The notes beneath the pieces are model-generated. The model did not search any database, was not told where the DNA came from, and was given only the letters and a program-made list of their open reading frames with translations. Positions 16,711 through 25,537 of a stretch of DNA of 64,000 nucleotides are shown one piece after another (position 1 is the stretch's first letter; the number at the start of each line of letters is the position of its first letter). The stretch comes from Opitutales bacterium (lineage in GTDB: Bacteria; Verrucomicrobiota; Verrucomicrobiia; Opitutales; Intestinicryptomonadaceae), in NCBI GenBank assembly GCA_015061945.1, contig SUVP01000004.1, positions 186,001 through 250,000 of the forward strand. Direction: 5' to 3'. The position numbers were made by a program, and so were the translations under genes.

Positions 16711-18291
16711 TTAGTGTGCGAGAGTTGCAATAAAGAAACCTGCAACCATCGCTGTTCCGATTACGCCAGCAACGTTTGGTCCCATTGCGTGCATAAGGAG
16801 GAAGTTAGATGGATCTGCTTTCTGACCTTCAACTTGCGATACACGAGCTGCCATTGGAACAGCCGATACCCCAGCAGAGCCGATAAGCGGATTTATCTTT
16901 TCCTTTAAGAACAAATTCATAACTTTTGCGAGAATCAAGCCAGCTGCTGTCGAGAAACCGAATGCGACAACACCGAGTGCGAGAATCGAGAGTGTATCAA
17001 CACGGATGAAACGGTCGCCCGTCATTGTGATACCAACCGATGTTCCCAAGAACACTGTTACGATGTTGATTGTTTCGTTTTGAGCAGCCTTGCTCAAGCG
17101 TTCGCAAACGCCACACTCGCGGATGAAATTACCGAGCATAAGCATACCGATAAGTGCCGATACGTCTGGTACCAAGAGGATACAGAAGATTGCAACAACG
17201 AGTGCAAAAATCAACTTTTCCAAACGAGTTACCTTACGCAAGCTCTTCATTCTAATCTTACGTTCCTTTTCAGTTGTCAACGCACGCATAATTGGTGGTT
17301 GAATAATCGGCACAAGTGCCATATAGCTATATGCTGCAACTGCGATAGGTGCAAGAATGTGTGGAGCAAGTTTATTCGAGATAAAGATTGATGTCGGGCC
17401 GTCTGCACCACCGATAATACCGATTGATGCTGCTTCTTTCGATGTAAAGCCCAAGCAAAGTGCACCAACAAATGTGATGAACACACCGAATTGTGCTGCA
17501 CCGCCCAAGAGCAACATCTTTGGATTTGCGATAAGTGGTCCGAAGTCTGTCAACGCACCAACACCCAAGAAGATGAGAGGTGGGAAGATTTCCAAGAGAA
17601 CACCTTGTTGAATGTAGTGGTACAAACCACCTACGCGAGCTGTATAAACGTCAAGAATTTCTGTGCCGATTGCGACTTTTTCGCCTGCACCAACCAATTC
17701 TTCAGTTACATTGCCCGATGTGATTGCCCATACAAAAAGGTCGTCTGGACGAACTTCGAGAGCCTTGCCCTTATAGCTAACTTTGAAAGATGTATTAGCG
17801 TCGAGATAATTGAGTTTCGCCGCTGCATCTGGAACAGTTGGACGTACGATTGAAAGCAAGTCCGGAATACCTTTTGCTTTCAAGAACACGTCTTTTCTGC
17901 CTTCTTTCGATGTGATTTTTGAAAGTTCTGCAAAGTAGTTTTCAACGTCTGCTTTTGCTGTTTCTTTCGATTTAATTACATCTGATATTCTTGTTGGAAT
18001 CTGGCGTACTACGCGTGGTACGAATACAGAATCGCCTTCTTTTGCGAATACGTCTAATACGATACCATCTGCTGGTGCGATAATCGGAGAATCCGGCTTA
18101 TTGACAACACCTTCTGTTGGGAGGTTTGCCAAAAGTGCACCAAAGGCAATCGGAACGAGCAAAAGAGGCTCGAATTCTTTAAATACTGCGAGGTACAAAA
18201 GTACGAGCACTACCAGCCACATTACAATCATACGCCAATCGACATAGAAAAACCCTGTATCGAATGCGAGGTCTATTAAACTTTGTAGCAT
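16711..18291 (-). CDS. mmdB: Na+-pumping decarboxylase beta subunit with an inserted hybrid-motif domain
   Basis: Membrane subunit that decarboxylates carboxybiotin and exports Na+. The core family blocks are intact: FKEFEPLLLVPIAFGALLANLP, FPPLIFLGVGALTDFGPLIANP, IGIIGGADGPTSIF, YSYMALVPIIQPPI and GSAGVSAVPMAARV. At 526 residues it is longer than typical 375-435 residue subunits, because about 155 residues (64-218) sit in the loop after the second helix. The insert opens with SPIIAPADGIVLDVFAKEGDSV and closes with TSGNVTEELVGAGEKVAIGT, both resembling halves of a biotinyl/lipoyl barrel, with a helical stretch between. Neighbours define the methylmalonyl-CoA-type complex. Confidence 0.9.
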   Translation of the reverse strand: MLQSLIDLAFDTGFFYVDWRMIVMWLVVLVLLYLAVFKEFEPLLLVPIAFGALLANLPTEGVVNKPDSPIIAPADGIVLDVFAKEGDSVFVPRVVRQIPTRISDVIKSKETAKADVENYFAELSKITSKEGRKDVFLKAKGIPDLLSIVRPTVPDAAAKLNYLDANTSFKVSYKGKALEVRPDDLFVWAITSGNVTEELVGAGEKVAIGTEILDVYTARVGGLYHYIQQGVLLEIFPPLIFLGVGALTDFGPLIANPKMLLLGGAAQFGVFITFVGALCLGFTSKEAASIGIIGGADGPTSIFISNKLAPHILAPIAVAAYSYMALVPIIQPPIMRALTTEKERKIRMKSLRKVTRLEKLIFALVVAIFCILLVPDVSALIGMLMLGNFIRECGVCERLSKAAQNETINIVTVFLGTSVGITMTGDRFIRVDTLSILALGVVAFGFSTAAGLILAKVMNLFLKEKINPLIGSAGVSAVPMAARVSQVEGQKADPSNFLLMHAMGPNVAGVIGTAMVAGFFIATLAH

Positions 18292-18322
18292 TGTTTTTTA
18301 GTGTTGAAGTGTTAATTTTCGC

Positions 18323-18352
18323 AATGGACGTTCATTTTTTTAAACGCCCATT
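18323..18352 (-). other. Intercistronic hairpin between mmdC and mmdB
   Basis: Ten-bp stem AATGGACGTT (18323-18332) with AACGCCCATT (18343-18352), one G-T wobble when read on the minus strand, T/A-rich loop. There is no downstream T-run on the minus strand, so it is more like an RNA-processing or stability hairpin than a terminator. Confidence 0.5.
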
Positions 18353-18371
18353 ACGGCGGGAATCAGACAAC

Positions 18372-18767
18372 TTATGCGATTGCGATAAGTGGTTGACCTT
18401 CCTGTACGCTTTGTCCTGCTGAAACGTAAATCTTCGATACTGTACCAGCTCTGTCAGAGTTAATAGGTGTGCTCATTTTCATAGCTTCGAGAGTTACGAG
18501 CAAGTCGCCTTCTTTAACTGCTTGACCTTCTTTTACGTTTACTGCAACAACTGTTGCTGCCAATGGGCAAACAACGTCGCCTGCACCTGCTGCTACTGGT
18601 GCTGCTACTGGTGCTGGTGCTGGAGCAGGTGCTGGTGCTGCAACCGGAGCTGCTACTACTGGAGCAGGTGCTGGAGCTGCTGCTACTGGTGCTGCTGCTC
18701 TTGCGCCGAGAACTTCTACTTCAACTTCGTAAACTTTACCTTCAACTGTGATACGTAATTTTTTCAT
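18372..18767 (-). CDS. mmdC: Biotin carboxyl carrier subunit of the decarboxylase
   Basis: A 131-residue carrier. The first 22 residues (MKKLRITVEGKVYEVEVEVL) form the usual N-terminal strand pair, an Ala/Pro linker of about 40 residues follows (23-62), and the biotinyl domain covers 63-131 with biotin-accepting Lys97 in EAMKM. It shuttles CO2 from the carboxyltransferase (MmdA) to the membrane subunit (MmdB). The GCT/GCA-rich linker gives a local base composition unlike its neighbours but is a known design of this family. Confidence 0.94.
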   Translation of the reverse strand: MKKLRITVEGKVYEVEVEVLGARAAAPVAAAPAPAPVVAAPVAAPAPAPAPAPVAAPVAAGAGDVVCPLAATVVAVNVKEGQAVKEGDLLVTLEAMKMSTPINSDRAGTVSKIYVSAGQSVQEGQPLIAIA

Positions 18768-18804
18768 AATAAATATTTCCTTTTTGATTTTGTTTTAAGA
18801 TGTT

Positions 18805-19242
18805 TTAGCGAACGCGTGTTGGAACATAGTTCTTCGACGCATAGATTTGTTGACGACCTTGATATGCGTATGCCATATCGGGTGCAGATTTTACCGAGAT
18901 TACCTGACATTCTTCACCGAGAACAACTGACGCTGCCGCAGAAAGAACTGCGATAAGCTCGCCATTGTCGGCTTCAAGCTCTGGCAATACTGATGCTACT
19001 GCTGCCGATACCACAAATGCGTGGTCGGGATTTTTAATTTCTGAAACGTCTTTTACTTTTTGTACAGACGGCGACTTTGGTGCATTCTTTGCTTTGTCTA
19101 CTGCGATAAACCCTTGTCCTACGATTGAAGTAACAATAGAGAGTACGCTCAAAACAACCATAACCACACCAAACCCAAGAGCCGAAAACATTGCGATTTC
19201 GCTCCATGTGGGATACAATCCGATTAGTGCTGAAAGATACAT
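18805..19242 (-). CDS. mmdD: OadG/MmdD-type small membrane subunit
   Basis: A 145-residue protein with one N-terminal membrane helix (MFSALGFGVVMVVLSVLSIVTSIV, split here by sense: about 18-41), then a Lys/Pro-rich linker and a C-terminal soluble half (AFVVSAAVASVLPEL ... AAASVVLGEEC). This matches gamma/delta subunits that hold the decarboxylase complex together. The C-terminal half looks like the extra domain found in longer OadG proteins. Its place between carboxyltransferase and biotin carrier supports the call. Confidence 0.85.
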   Translation of the reverse strand: MYLSALIGLYPTWSEIAMFSALGFGVVMVVLSVLSIVTSIVGQGFIAVDKAKNAPKSPSVQKVKDVSEIKNPDHAFVVSAAVASVLPELEADNGELIAVLSAAASVVLGEECQVISVKSAPDMAYAYQGRQQIYASKNYVPTRVR

Positions 19243-19330
19243 AGTTTTTTCTTTTGTTGCCGATGTAGATCTGTGGGCTTTTCAAAAATTCATTTTAAGA
19301 ACTTAAGAACGCCCACCTACACCGAGTTAA

Positions 19331-20893
19331 TTACATCGGAATATTACCGTGTTTCTTTGGCAAGCGTGTTTCACGTTTTGAGAGAGTTGCTCTCAATGCC
19401 ATTGCGAGTGCTCCACGTGTTTCAGCTGGTTCGATTACGTCTGTAATCATACCCTTGCTTGCAGCTTGGTATGGGCTTTCAAACTTTTCGCTATATTCTG
19501 AAGCATACTTTGCAGCTGTTTCAGCACGCTGTGCTGGGTCTTCAATACCCTTAAGCTCTTTACCATAGAGAACGTTTACTGCACCTTTAGCACCCATAAC
19601 TGCGATTTCAGCAGTTGGCCATGCCAAGACCATATCAGCACCCATATCTACACAGCACATAGCCAAGTATGCACCGCCGTATGCCTTACGCATAATGAGT
19701 GTGATTTTTGGAACTGTTGCCGATGCGTATGCAAAGAGCATTTTTGCTCCGTGACGGATGATACCACCACGTTCTTGTGCCAAACCTGGCATAAATCCTG
19801 GAACGTCGACGAGGTTGACAATCGGAACATTGTATACGTTGCAAGTGCGGATAAAACGTGATGCTTTGTCAGATGCGTCGATATCCAAGCAACCAGCCTT
19901 GAAGTTTGGTTGATTTGCGATAATACCAACTACCATACCTTCGATTCTTGCAAAACCTACAACAATATTGCGTGCAAAACCTGCTTGAATTTCAAAGAAG
20001 TCGCCATTGTCAACAATGCGATTGATTACGTTCTTAACGTCATAACCTTGTGCAGATGTTTCTGGAACGAGTTCGTTCAATTCTGGGTCGTAAGTTCTTT
20101 CGAGCTTAACTGAGAAGTCGTGCGGAGGTTCTTGCATATTGTTTGAAGGCAAGAACGAAAGGAGCTTTTCAGCCAATTCGATTGCGTGCTTATCATCTTC
20201 TGCAACGAGGTGAATATTGCCCGAAACAGTTGCGTGTGCATTTGCTGTTGCGAACATATCAACAGATGCTTCTTCGCCTGTTGCTGCCTTGATAACCTGA
20301 GGTCCGCAAATAAACAGATTCGAGTTCTGTTTTGTCATAATGATGAAGTCCATCAAAGCGGGGCTGTAAGCAGCACCACCTGCACAAGGACCTGCGATAA
20401 TCGAAACCTGAGGAACAACGCCTGAAAGAGCGACGTTTTCGTAGAAAATTTGTCCGTAACCTGAAAGCGATTCAACACCTTCTTGAATACGAGCACCACC
20501 ACTGTCGTTTACGCCGACAACTGGCATACCATTTTTGCCAGCAAACTTCATCAAATCGACAATCTTCTTTGCGTGCATCGAGCCGAGTGAACCACCCGAG
20601 ACTGTGAAGTCTTGGCTGAATGCTGCAACTGGGCGACCCTTTACCAAACCGATACCTGTAATGATACCGTCTGTTGGGAGCTTTTTCTTTTCCATGCCGA
20701 AGTTGTGGCAGTTGTGCTGTACGTGCATACCGAACTCTTGGAACGAGCCTTCATCAAAAAGGGCTTCGATTCTTTGACGCGCAGTCATAAGACCTTTTGC
20801 ATTGCGTGCTTCAAGCTTTGCTTTTCCGCCCGCATTGAATGCTTCTTCGCGACGATTGATGAGTTCTTCCATCAATTTTTTTGCTATAGCCAT
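19331..20893 (-). CDS. mmdA: Methylmalonyl-CoA decarboxylase alpha subunit (carboxyltransferase)
   Basis: A 520-residue carboxyltransferase of the propionyl-CoA carboxylase beta family. Two crotonase-like halves are seen: the first with MTARQRIEALFDEGSFQEF and VGVNDSGGARIQEGVESL, the second with NIVVGFARIEGMVVGIIANQP, LVDVPGFMPGLAQERGGIIRHGAK and AYGGAYLAMCC. It moves the carboxyl group of methylmalonyl-CoA to biotin on MmdC. The operon (epimerase upstream, Na+ pump downstream) indicates decarboxylation rather than carboxylation. Length and motifs are canonical. Confidence 0.93.
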   Translation of the reverse strand: MAIAKKLMEELINRREEAFNAGGKAKLEARNAKGLMTARQRIEALFDEGSFQEFGMHVQHNCHNFGMEKKKLPTDGIITGIGLVKGRPVAAFSQDFTVSGGSLGSMHAKKIVDLMKFAGKNGMPVVGVNDSGGARIQEGVESLSGYGQIFYENVALSGVVPQVSIIAGPCAGGAAYSPALMDFIIMTKQNSNLFICGPQVIKAATGEEASVDMFATANAHATVSGNIHLVAEDDKHAIELAEKLLSFLPSNNMQEPPHDFSVKLERTYDPELNELVPETSAQGYDVKNVINRIVDNGDFFEIQAGFARNIVVGFARIEGMVVGIIANQPNFKAGCLDIDASDKASRFIRTCNVYNVPIVNLVDVPGFMPGLAQERGGIIRHGAKMLFAYASATVPKITLIMRKAYGGAYLAMCCVDMGADMVLAWPTAEIAVMGAKGAVNVLYGKELKGIEDPAQRAETAAKYASEYSEKFESPYQAASKGMITDVIEPAETRGALAMALRATLSKRETRLPKKHGNIPM

Positions 20894-20916
20894 ATTTTTT
20901 GTTTGTGTTAAAAGTT

Positions 20917-20953
20917 AAAAACGAGTCTCGACTCTCTTCTTTAGAGCCGAGAC
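20917..20953 (-). terminator. Attenuator-like hairpin between mce and mmdA
   Basis: Eleven-bp stem GTCTCGACTCT (20925-20935) with AGAGCCGAGAC (20943-20953), one wobble. On the minus strand it is followed within a few bases by five T (complement of 20917-20921). It may partly terminate the epimerase transcript before the decarboxylase genes. Confidence 0.6.
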
Positions 20954-20966
20954 AAAAAGTTATCAA

Positions 20967-21386
20967 TTAGTGGCAACCACATTCGCCGTCCTGACAGATT
21001 TCTGTGAGAACGCCTTGTGTGAATTTTGGATGCAAGAATGCGATTTTCTTTGCGTGTGCACCAATCTTTGGTTCTTTGTTAATCAAACCAACGCCAGCGT
21101 TTTCTGCTTTTGCGAGGTCATCCATGATGCTATCGCTATTGAATGCAACGTGGTGGATTCCGCCGTGTGGGTTCTTTTCCAAATACTTTGCAATTGGGCT
21201 ATCTGGCGATGTTGGCTCGAGAAGTTCGATATGAACTCCGCCTACATTAAAGAACGCTGTCTTTACTTTTTGTTCTGCGACTTCTTCGATGCCTTCGCAT
21301 TTGAAGCCGAGAGCGTTTTCGTAATATGGAATCGAGTCGTCAATCGACTTAACTGCGATACCGATGTGGTCTATTCTCTTTAACAT
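20967..21386 (-). CDS. mce: Methylmalonyl-CoA epimerase
   Basis: A 139-residue vicinal-oxygen-chelate protein that interconverts (R)- and (S)-methylmalonyl-CoA. Motifs: MLKRIDHIGIAVKSIDDSI (first metal His), HIELLEPTSPDSPIAKYL, and GGIHHVAF (second metal His). It is the first gene of the propionate operon, a usual position. Near the C-terminus GECGCH adds two Cys and a His not needed for the fold. Confidence 0.94.
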   Translation of the reverse strand: MLKRIDHIGIAVKSIDDSIPYYENALGFKCEGIEEVAEQKVKTAFFNVGGVHIELLEPTSPDSPIAKYLEKNPHGGIHHVAFNSDSIMDDLAKAENAGVGLINKEPKIGAHAKKIAFLHPKFTQGVLTEICQDGECGCH

Positions 21387-21424
21387 ATTAGTACTCTTTC
21401 TTATTAAAAAAATTATCGTTCGAG

Positions 21425-21454
21425 ATTATACCCCCTAATTTTATTGTCAAACAA
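21425..21454 (-). promoter_or_regulatory. Promoter of the propionate operon
   Basis: On the minus strand a perfect TATAAT (complement of 21425-21430) lies 18 bases after TTGTTT (complement of 21449-21454), about 40 bases before the mce start. A TTGACA also overlaps the -35 area but at 14-base spacing. Confidence 0.55.
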
Positions 21455-21511
21455 TTTTAACAAAAAACGCCCTCGAGATAATATCTGCGACGACGTTTTC
21501 GTGAAATCTTG

Positions 21512-24500
21512 TTATTTCTTTATCATTTTCGAGAAAATTATCTTGGAATCGCCTATTATCCCCGACGGAATAAGCCCTTGTTTCCAAGACCTATCCATTC
21601 CTTGATTCAGCAATGGTTTCGTATTTTTTATAGGGAAGTGATACTGCATCGTATTTGCCCAAGTTATGCGTTTTTCGGGCGGAAGTGTCGCATCGTAAAG
21701 GCAACGGTTTACCCATGTATTGCCGACTTCTACTTCAATTTTATTTTCGCCAACCTTCAAAAACTTTGTGATTTCGAGTACATACGGAGCCTTCCAAAGT
21801 GTCCCTGCAAGCTTACCATTTACTTTGATTCTCCCAAGTTCCATAATTTTGCCAAAACACAAATACGCTCTTTCGTTTTTCTTTAATTTTGGAACATTTG
21901 CTTTCAACTCATACATTCCAACGCCTGAGTAATTTTTTACACGAACATCGGAATGTTCTGTCCACGACACAAACTTGTCGAACATTGCCGATTTTGGAGC
22001 ATCGAACTTTTCTTGAAAACGTACCTTGAATGGTGTTTCAAAAGCGACTGAATCTCTTACTTTATCGCAAGATATTTCTCTCGATGTACCATCTGAAAGT
22101 TTTGCGACAAGCTTTCCCTTGCCAAAAAATTCCATAGATACATTGCCCTTTGAATCTACGTTTGGGTGTCGAGCAAACTCGCTTTTCATACCTCTGAAAT
22201 TTGGGAAAGTTTTTTTGCCGTCGACAACCGATTCTACTATCGTAAGTGGAGTTTTACTTTCTCGGAAAACTACAAACATAGAGTCGTTTTGGGCGAGTCG
22301 CATCGGGATTGTAGTGTACCCGTCTTTTTCGTACGACACTCCAATCTTCTCCGATTTCCCCGTTTCTGGATTCCATATTTCTGGCTGTTTTCCGACTACC
22401 TTAAAGGAGATGTCAAAATTCTTTTCAGCCGATGTACAATTTACAACATAATACCACAACGAACCGTCTTCGTGCTGACGTGTACGCACTGCGACGTTAT
22501 TTGTATTTATCTTGTATGTGGGCTTCAAGCCAAGCACGTTTGGCATTTCTTTGGGATGATATTCTACATAAACTTTACCCTTGCCAATTTTTCTAACTTG
22601 ACGAGTTCCGTCGCCAAAAAGTTCATCATTTAACTTCGTCCATTCTGCTTTATCTCCAGCCACACCTGAACGATGTGTTGTCAACTTCCATGAACACAAT
22701 ACTGCCCCTTGTTCAACAAGTTTTTTCAACGCCTTTAGTGTACTCGCTTTGTATTCATATGTCGGATTCGGAATCTCGATATAATCGTATTTTATTCTGC
22801 CTGGTGAAACTAATTTTCCATTTTCAACACGCAAATAATTTCTCAAACAATCGGGATTGATTCTGATTGTGTCATAGCCAGCACCGATATGATTTGGCTC
22901 GCCCACAACCGGTACTTCATCAGACTGCAACGCCAAACCATTGACAACCGATTTCCCTTGTTGAAGCATATATTGCGAGCGTCCTATGTAATTGAAAAAT
23001 TCTCGCCCAATTTCAAACCAAGGCATTTTGCGATTGATTGTACTACCCCATGGCTCCATCGCCCAACCAGGAACTCTATCGTCGGGTTGATGCGTATAAG
23101 AGTGGAAGACTATTGTATTCATTCCAGCCAAGAAAATTGTATCAATTTTACCTTTCAGCACGAGTGGAGAATCCGCCCAGTTGCCTTGATCTTGCGTGAG
23201 CGATTCGCACGTTCCCATCGCCTTGCCAAAGAAACTTACAACCGAGTGAACGTTGCCATGCCCTGTCGATTTCGGGACTTCGATTTTATTTAAATTGCGG
23301 TACAACTGCCATAGTTCGTGTTGTGGAACATCAGCCATTTTGTAGAGTCCAAGTTGGTCTCTCAACGAACCTTCGGAAAGCGGTTCGGTTTGGTACATCA
23401 AACCTCGCTCTCTGACACGTTCGCCGAGTCTGCCATAAAAGTTTTTCACAACTAAATGCGACATCAACGCACGGTAATCAGCTGCAAATTTTTCAGTTGC
23501 CTCTTTGCTATGGACAACTTCGCCCAACAATACAGGGAACCATGGCGACAAGTCGTATCCATTGAATTTTTTGAAAAGTTTTTCCATTCCTTCTGTCCAA
23601 TTTTGCGAGCCACACTCCCATGAGTCTGTTTCAACATATTTAAATGTTTTGCCAGCATCTTTACCCGCTACATCAATCATTTTTGCGAGATAAGAATCGA
23701 AGTGAAAATCGGTCGCCTTTGCACTCAACTTGTCGCTCTCAAGCCCTTTCCCTGACGGGCTTGCAGGGTGAACACCAACTCCGTTTGTCGTATATCCGAT
23801 ACGCAAAACTTCCCACTTGCCTTTTGGGAAAGTCCATTCGATTGTGCCGTCTTCTGACATATCCAAAAACTTGATTTTCTTAGGGTCGATAATCGCATTT
23901 TTGGGGACAGGTAAATTGTCGTACGGCAAACGTGAAATATTACATTTTGTGTAGCCAACTTTTTGCAACAATGCCGATATAAACGGAGCATTTTTTGGAA
24001 GACTTCCAGACGGGACAAGTTCGAGTTCAGCAATGTGCAATTTCATTTGAAAAGCATCAATGCCGAGCTTGCCTACTCTCTTTCCGATACGCCAATATTT
24101 AGCCTTTTGCGAAGGGAATGTGTGGTAGCATTCATTTGTCTTAAAATCGAGCGAACATACCTCGCGATAATTTTTGCCGTCGTCAGAAACTGCGACAAAA
24201 ACGCCGTCGGGATTACGCCACGACCACTTTGTATTTATGTACACTGCTGACGCCTCGTAAGGTTCGGTAAATTCAACATCCATACCGAACATTTTGTATT
24301 TTTCCGATTTTGGATTTATCGCAAAAATCGAATTTAAATTTCCGTCAAAAAGTGATTTTATTCTTTTCGGAAAGTTTTTTGAATTATCTTCGCTGGCTGG
24401 AGAAATCTTTTTTACATAGTCTTCCATTTCCACTTTTTGTGGACGAAACGCAGGGTATGCAATAACCACTATATCTTTATAAAATGGTTTTGAATCTTTT

Positions 24501-25045
24501 TTGAACCAATCATTCCCAGCATATGGCTGTGGCATTTTTATTCTTTTAAGCGTTCCATTACCATTTACACGCACTTTCGACTTCGTAAGTCTTTTCATCG
24601 AAAGTTCTGGAGTTATCCAAGGTCCCCCAGCTTCTGACCAGCCGTCGCAATTATGCAATCCAATCTCGATATTATGTTTTTTTGCTTCATCTAAAACATA
24701 TCTAAAATTTTCAAACCATTCTGGAGAGTTGAATTTCAAAGAACCCTCGGGGGTTTCTCCACTGCTGACATTAAAAATAATAGCTGCGCCATAATTGCAA
24801 TCAGCCATAGCTTTTAAATCTTTGGCAATGCCTTCACGCGATACATTTGCGTTTATCCAGTGCCACCACGTTTGGACACGAGCCTTACCCTTGGGATTTG
24901 CAAAATCTTCGAGTTTAATTGAGTTTTCGGGCAAGTCTGGATTGTAATTTGTATACTTGTAAAAATCAGAATCCGACGCATTCGCATTCAGAAGCGAACA
25001 CAAAAAAAACGACATTCCCGCAATATATTTACCATTTATAGCCAT
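21512..25045 (-). CDS. GH106-like alpha-L-rhamnosidase, secreted
   Basis: A 1177-residue secreted enzyme with a Sec signal (about 1-23, ending ...LLNANA). The N-terminal catalytic region has QTWWHWINANVSREGIAKDL, FNVSSGETPEGSLKF and NCDGWSEAGGPWITPELSM, which match the family GH106 pattern WWHW...G..DL...NCDGWS..GGPW. A galactose-binding-like beta domain at the C-terminus (KVNGKLAGTLWKAPYVLEIT ... VEVGNTWVNRC) is typical. It would remove rhamnose from pectic or arabinogalactan side chains in the periplasm or outside. It is followed by the propionate operon on the same strand with a weak hairpin between; co-regulation is not implied. Confidence 0.85.
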   Translation of the reverse strand: MAINGKYIAGMSFFLCSLLNANASDSDFYKYTNYNPDLPENSIKLEDFANPKGKARVQTWWHWINANVSREGIAKDLKAMADCNYGAAIIFNVSSGETPEGSLKFNSPEWFENFRYVLDEAKKHNIEIGLHNCDGWSEAGGPWITPELSMKRLTKSKVRVNGNGTLKRIKMPQPYAGNDWFKKDSKPFYKDIVVIAYPAFRPQKVEMEDYVKKISPASEDNSKNFPKRIKSLFDGNLNSIFAINPKSEKYKMFGMDVEFTEPYEASAVYINTKWSWRNPDGVFVAVSDDGKNYREVCSLDFKTNECYHTFPSQKAKYWRIGKRVGKLGIDAFQMKLHIAELELVPSGSLPKNAPFISALLQKVGYTKCNISRLPYDNLPVPKNAIIDPKKIKFLDMSEDGTIEWTFPKGKWEVLRIGYTTNGVGVHPASPSGKGLESDKLSAKATDFHFDSYLAKMIDVAGKDAGKTFKYVETDSWECGSQNWTEGMEKLFKKFNGYDLSPWFPVLLGEVVHSKEATEKFAADYRALMSHLVVKNFYGRLGERVRERGLMYQTEPLSEGSLRDQLGLYKMADVPQHELWQLYRNLNKIEVPKSTGHGNVHSVVSFFGKAMGTCESLTQDQGNWADSPLVLKGKIDTIFLAGMNTIVFHSYTHQPDDRVPGWAMEPWGSTINRKMPWFEIGREFFNYIGRSQYMLQQGKSVVNGLALQSDEVPVVGEPNHIGAGYDTIRINPDCLRNYLRVENGKLVSPGRIKYDYIEIPNPTYEYKASTLKALKKLVEQGAVLCSWKLTTHRSGVAGDKAEWTKLNDELFGDGTRQVRKIGKGKVYVEYHPKEMPNVLGLKPTYKINTNNVAVRTRQHEDGSLWYYVVNCTSAEKNFDISFKVVGKQPEIWNPETGKSEKIGVSYEKDGYTTIPMRLAQNDSMFVVFRESKTPLTIVESVVDGKKTFPNFRGMKSEFARHPNVDSKGNVSMEFFGKGKLVAKLSDGTSREISCDKVRDSVAFETPFKVRFQEKFDAPKSAMFDKFVSWTEHSDVRVKNYSGVGMYELKANVPKLKKNERAYLCFGKIMELGRIKVNGKLAGTLWKAPYVLEITKFLKVGENKIEVEVGNTWVNRCLYDATLPPEKRITWANTMQYHFPIKNTKPLLNQGMDRSWKQGLIPSGIIGDSKIIFSKMIKK

Positions 25046-25171
25046 AACTAAAATCTCCTAATGAATTTATAAAAAGCTCTGCACACCAACAGAGCAAGTA
25101 AAAAAATGTTGGATATTGTAGCTTTTTGCTTGCAAATTTTTGCGGATTTGTTGGATTAACGCAAGTTAACT

Positions 25172-25537
25172 ATGAAACATACAGAAGACATCATTATAAA
25201 ATTGTTGCAGATTCGAAGAGCAAGAAAGCTATCGGAATCTGGCACGATGTCGGATGATGACGTTCAAAAACTGCGCGACCTTATTGTCGAAAACCGCAGA
25301 CAAATTCCGTCATTTGCACTCTCACATTTTGACAGGCTTGAATCGTCAGGCGGTTCAGGTCTTGCCGAAGTGCACGACGGCAAATGCTCTGCGTGTGGGG
25401 CTAATATCGCCGCCGAAGAAATCGATTATCTTATGAAAAATAAAAATATTGGCGTATGCGACAACTGCTTTGCATTCGTCTATATGCCCGATGAAAAATA
25501 CGATATCGATGAATTCTTCAAATCTTATTTGTCTTAA
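25172..25537 (+). CDS. C4-type zinc-ribbon protein
   Basis: A 121-residue protein with an N-terminal helical half and a C-terminal zinc ribbon, CSACGANIAAEEIDYL ... GVCDNCFAF, giving two CxxC pairs about 27 residues apart. It resembles the small C4 zinc-ribbon nucleic-acid-binding proteins (zf-RING_7 type) often found next to housekeeping genes. Its stop overlaps the ATG of the SulP transporter (TAATG at 25535-25539), so the two are co-translated. No specific function is known. Confidence 0.75.
   Translation: MKHTEDIIIKLLQIRRARKLSESGTMSDDDVQKLRDLIVENRRQIPSFALSHFDRLESSGGSGLAEVHDGKCSACGANIAAEEIDYLMKNKNIGVCDNCFAFVYMPDEKYDIDEFFKSYLS

Noticed and set aside
18590-18710. Tandem DNA repeat in the biotin carrier gene
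   Set aside because: The GCT/GGAGCA-rich repeats encode the Ala/Pro linker expected between the two domains.
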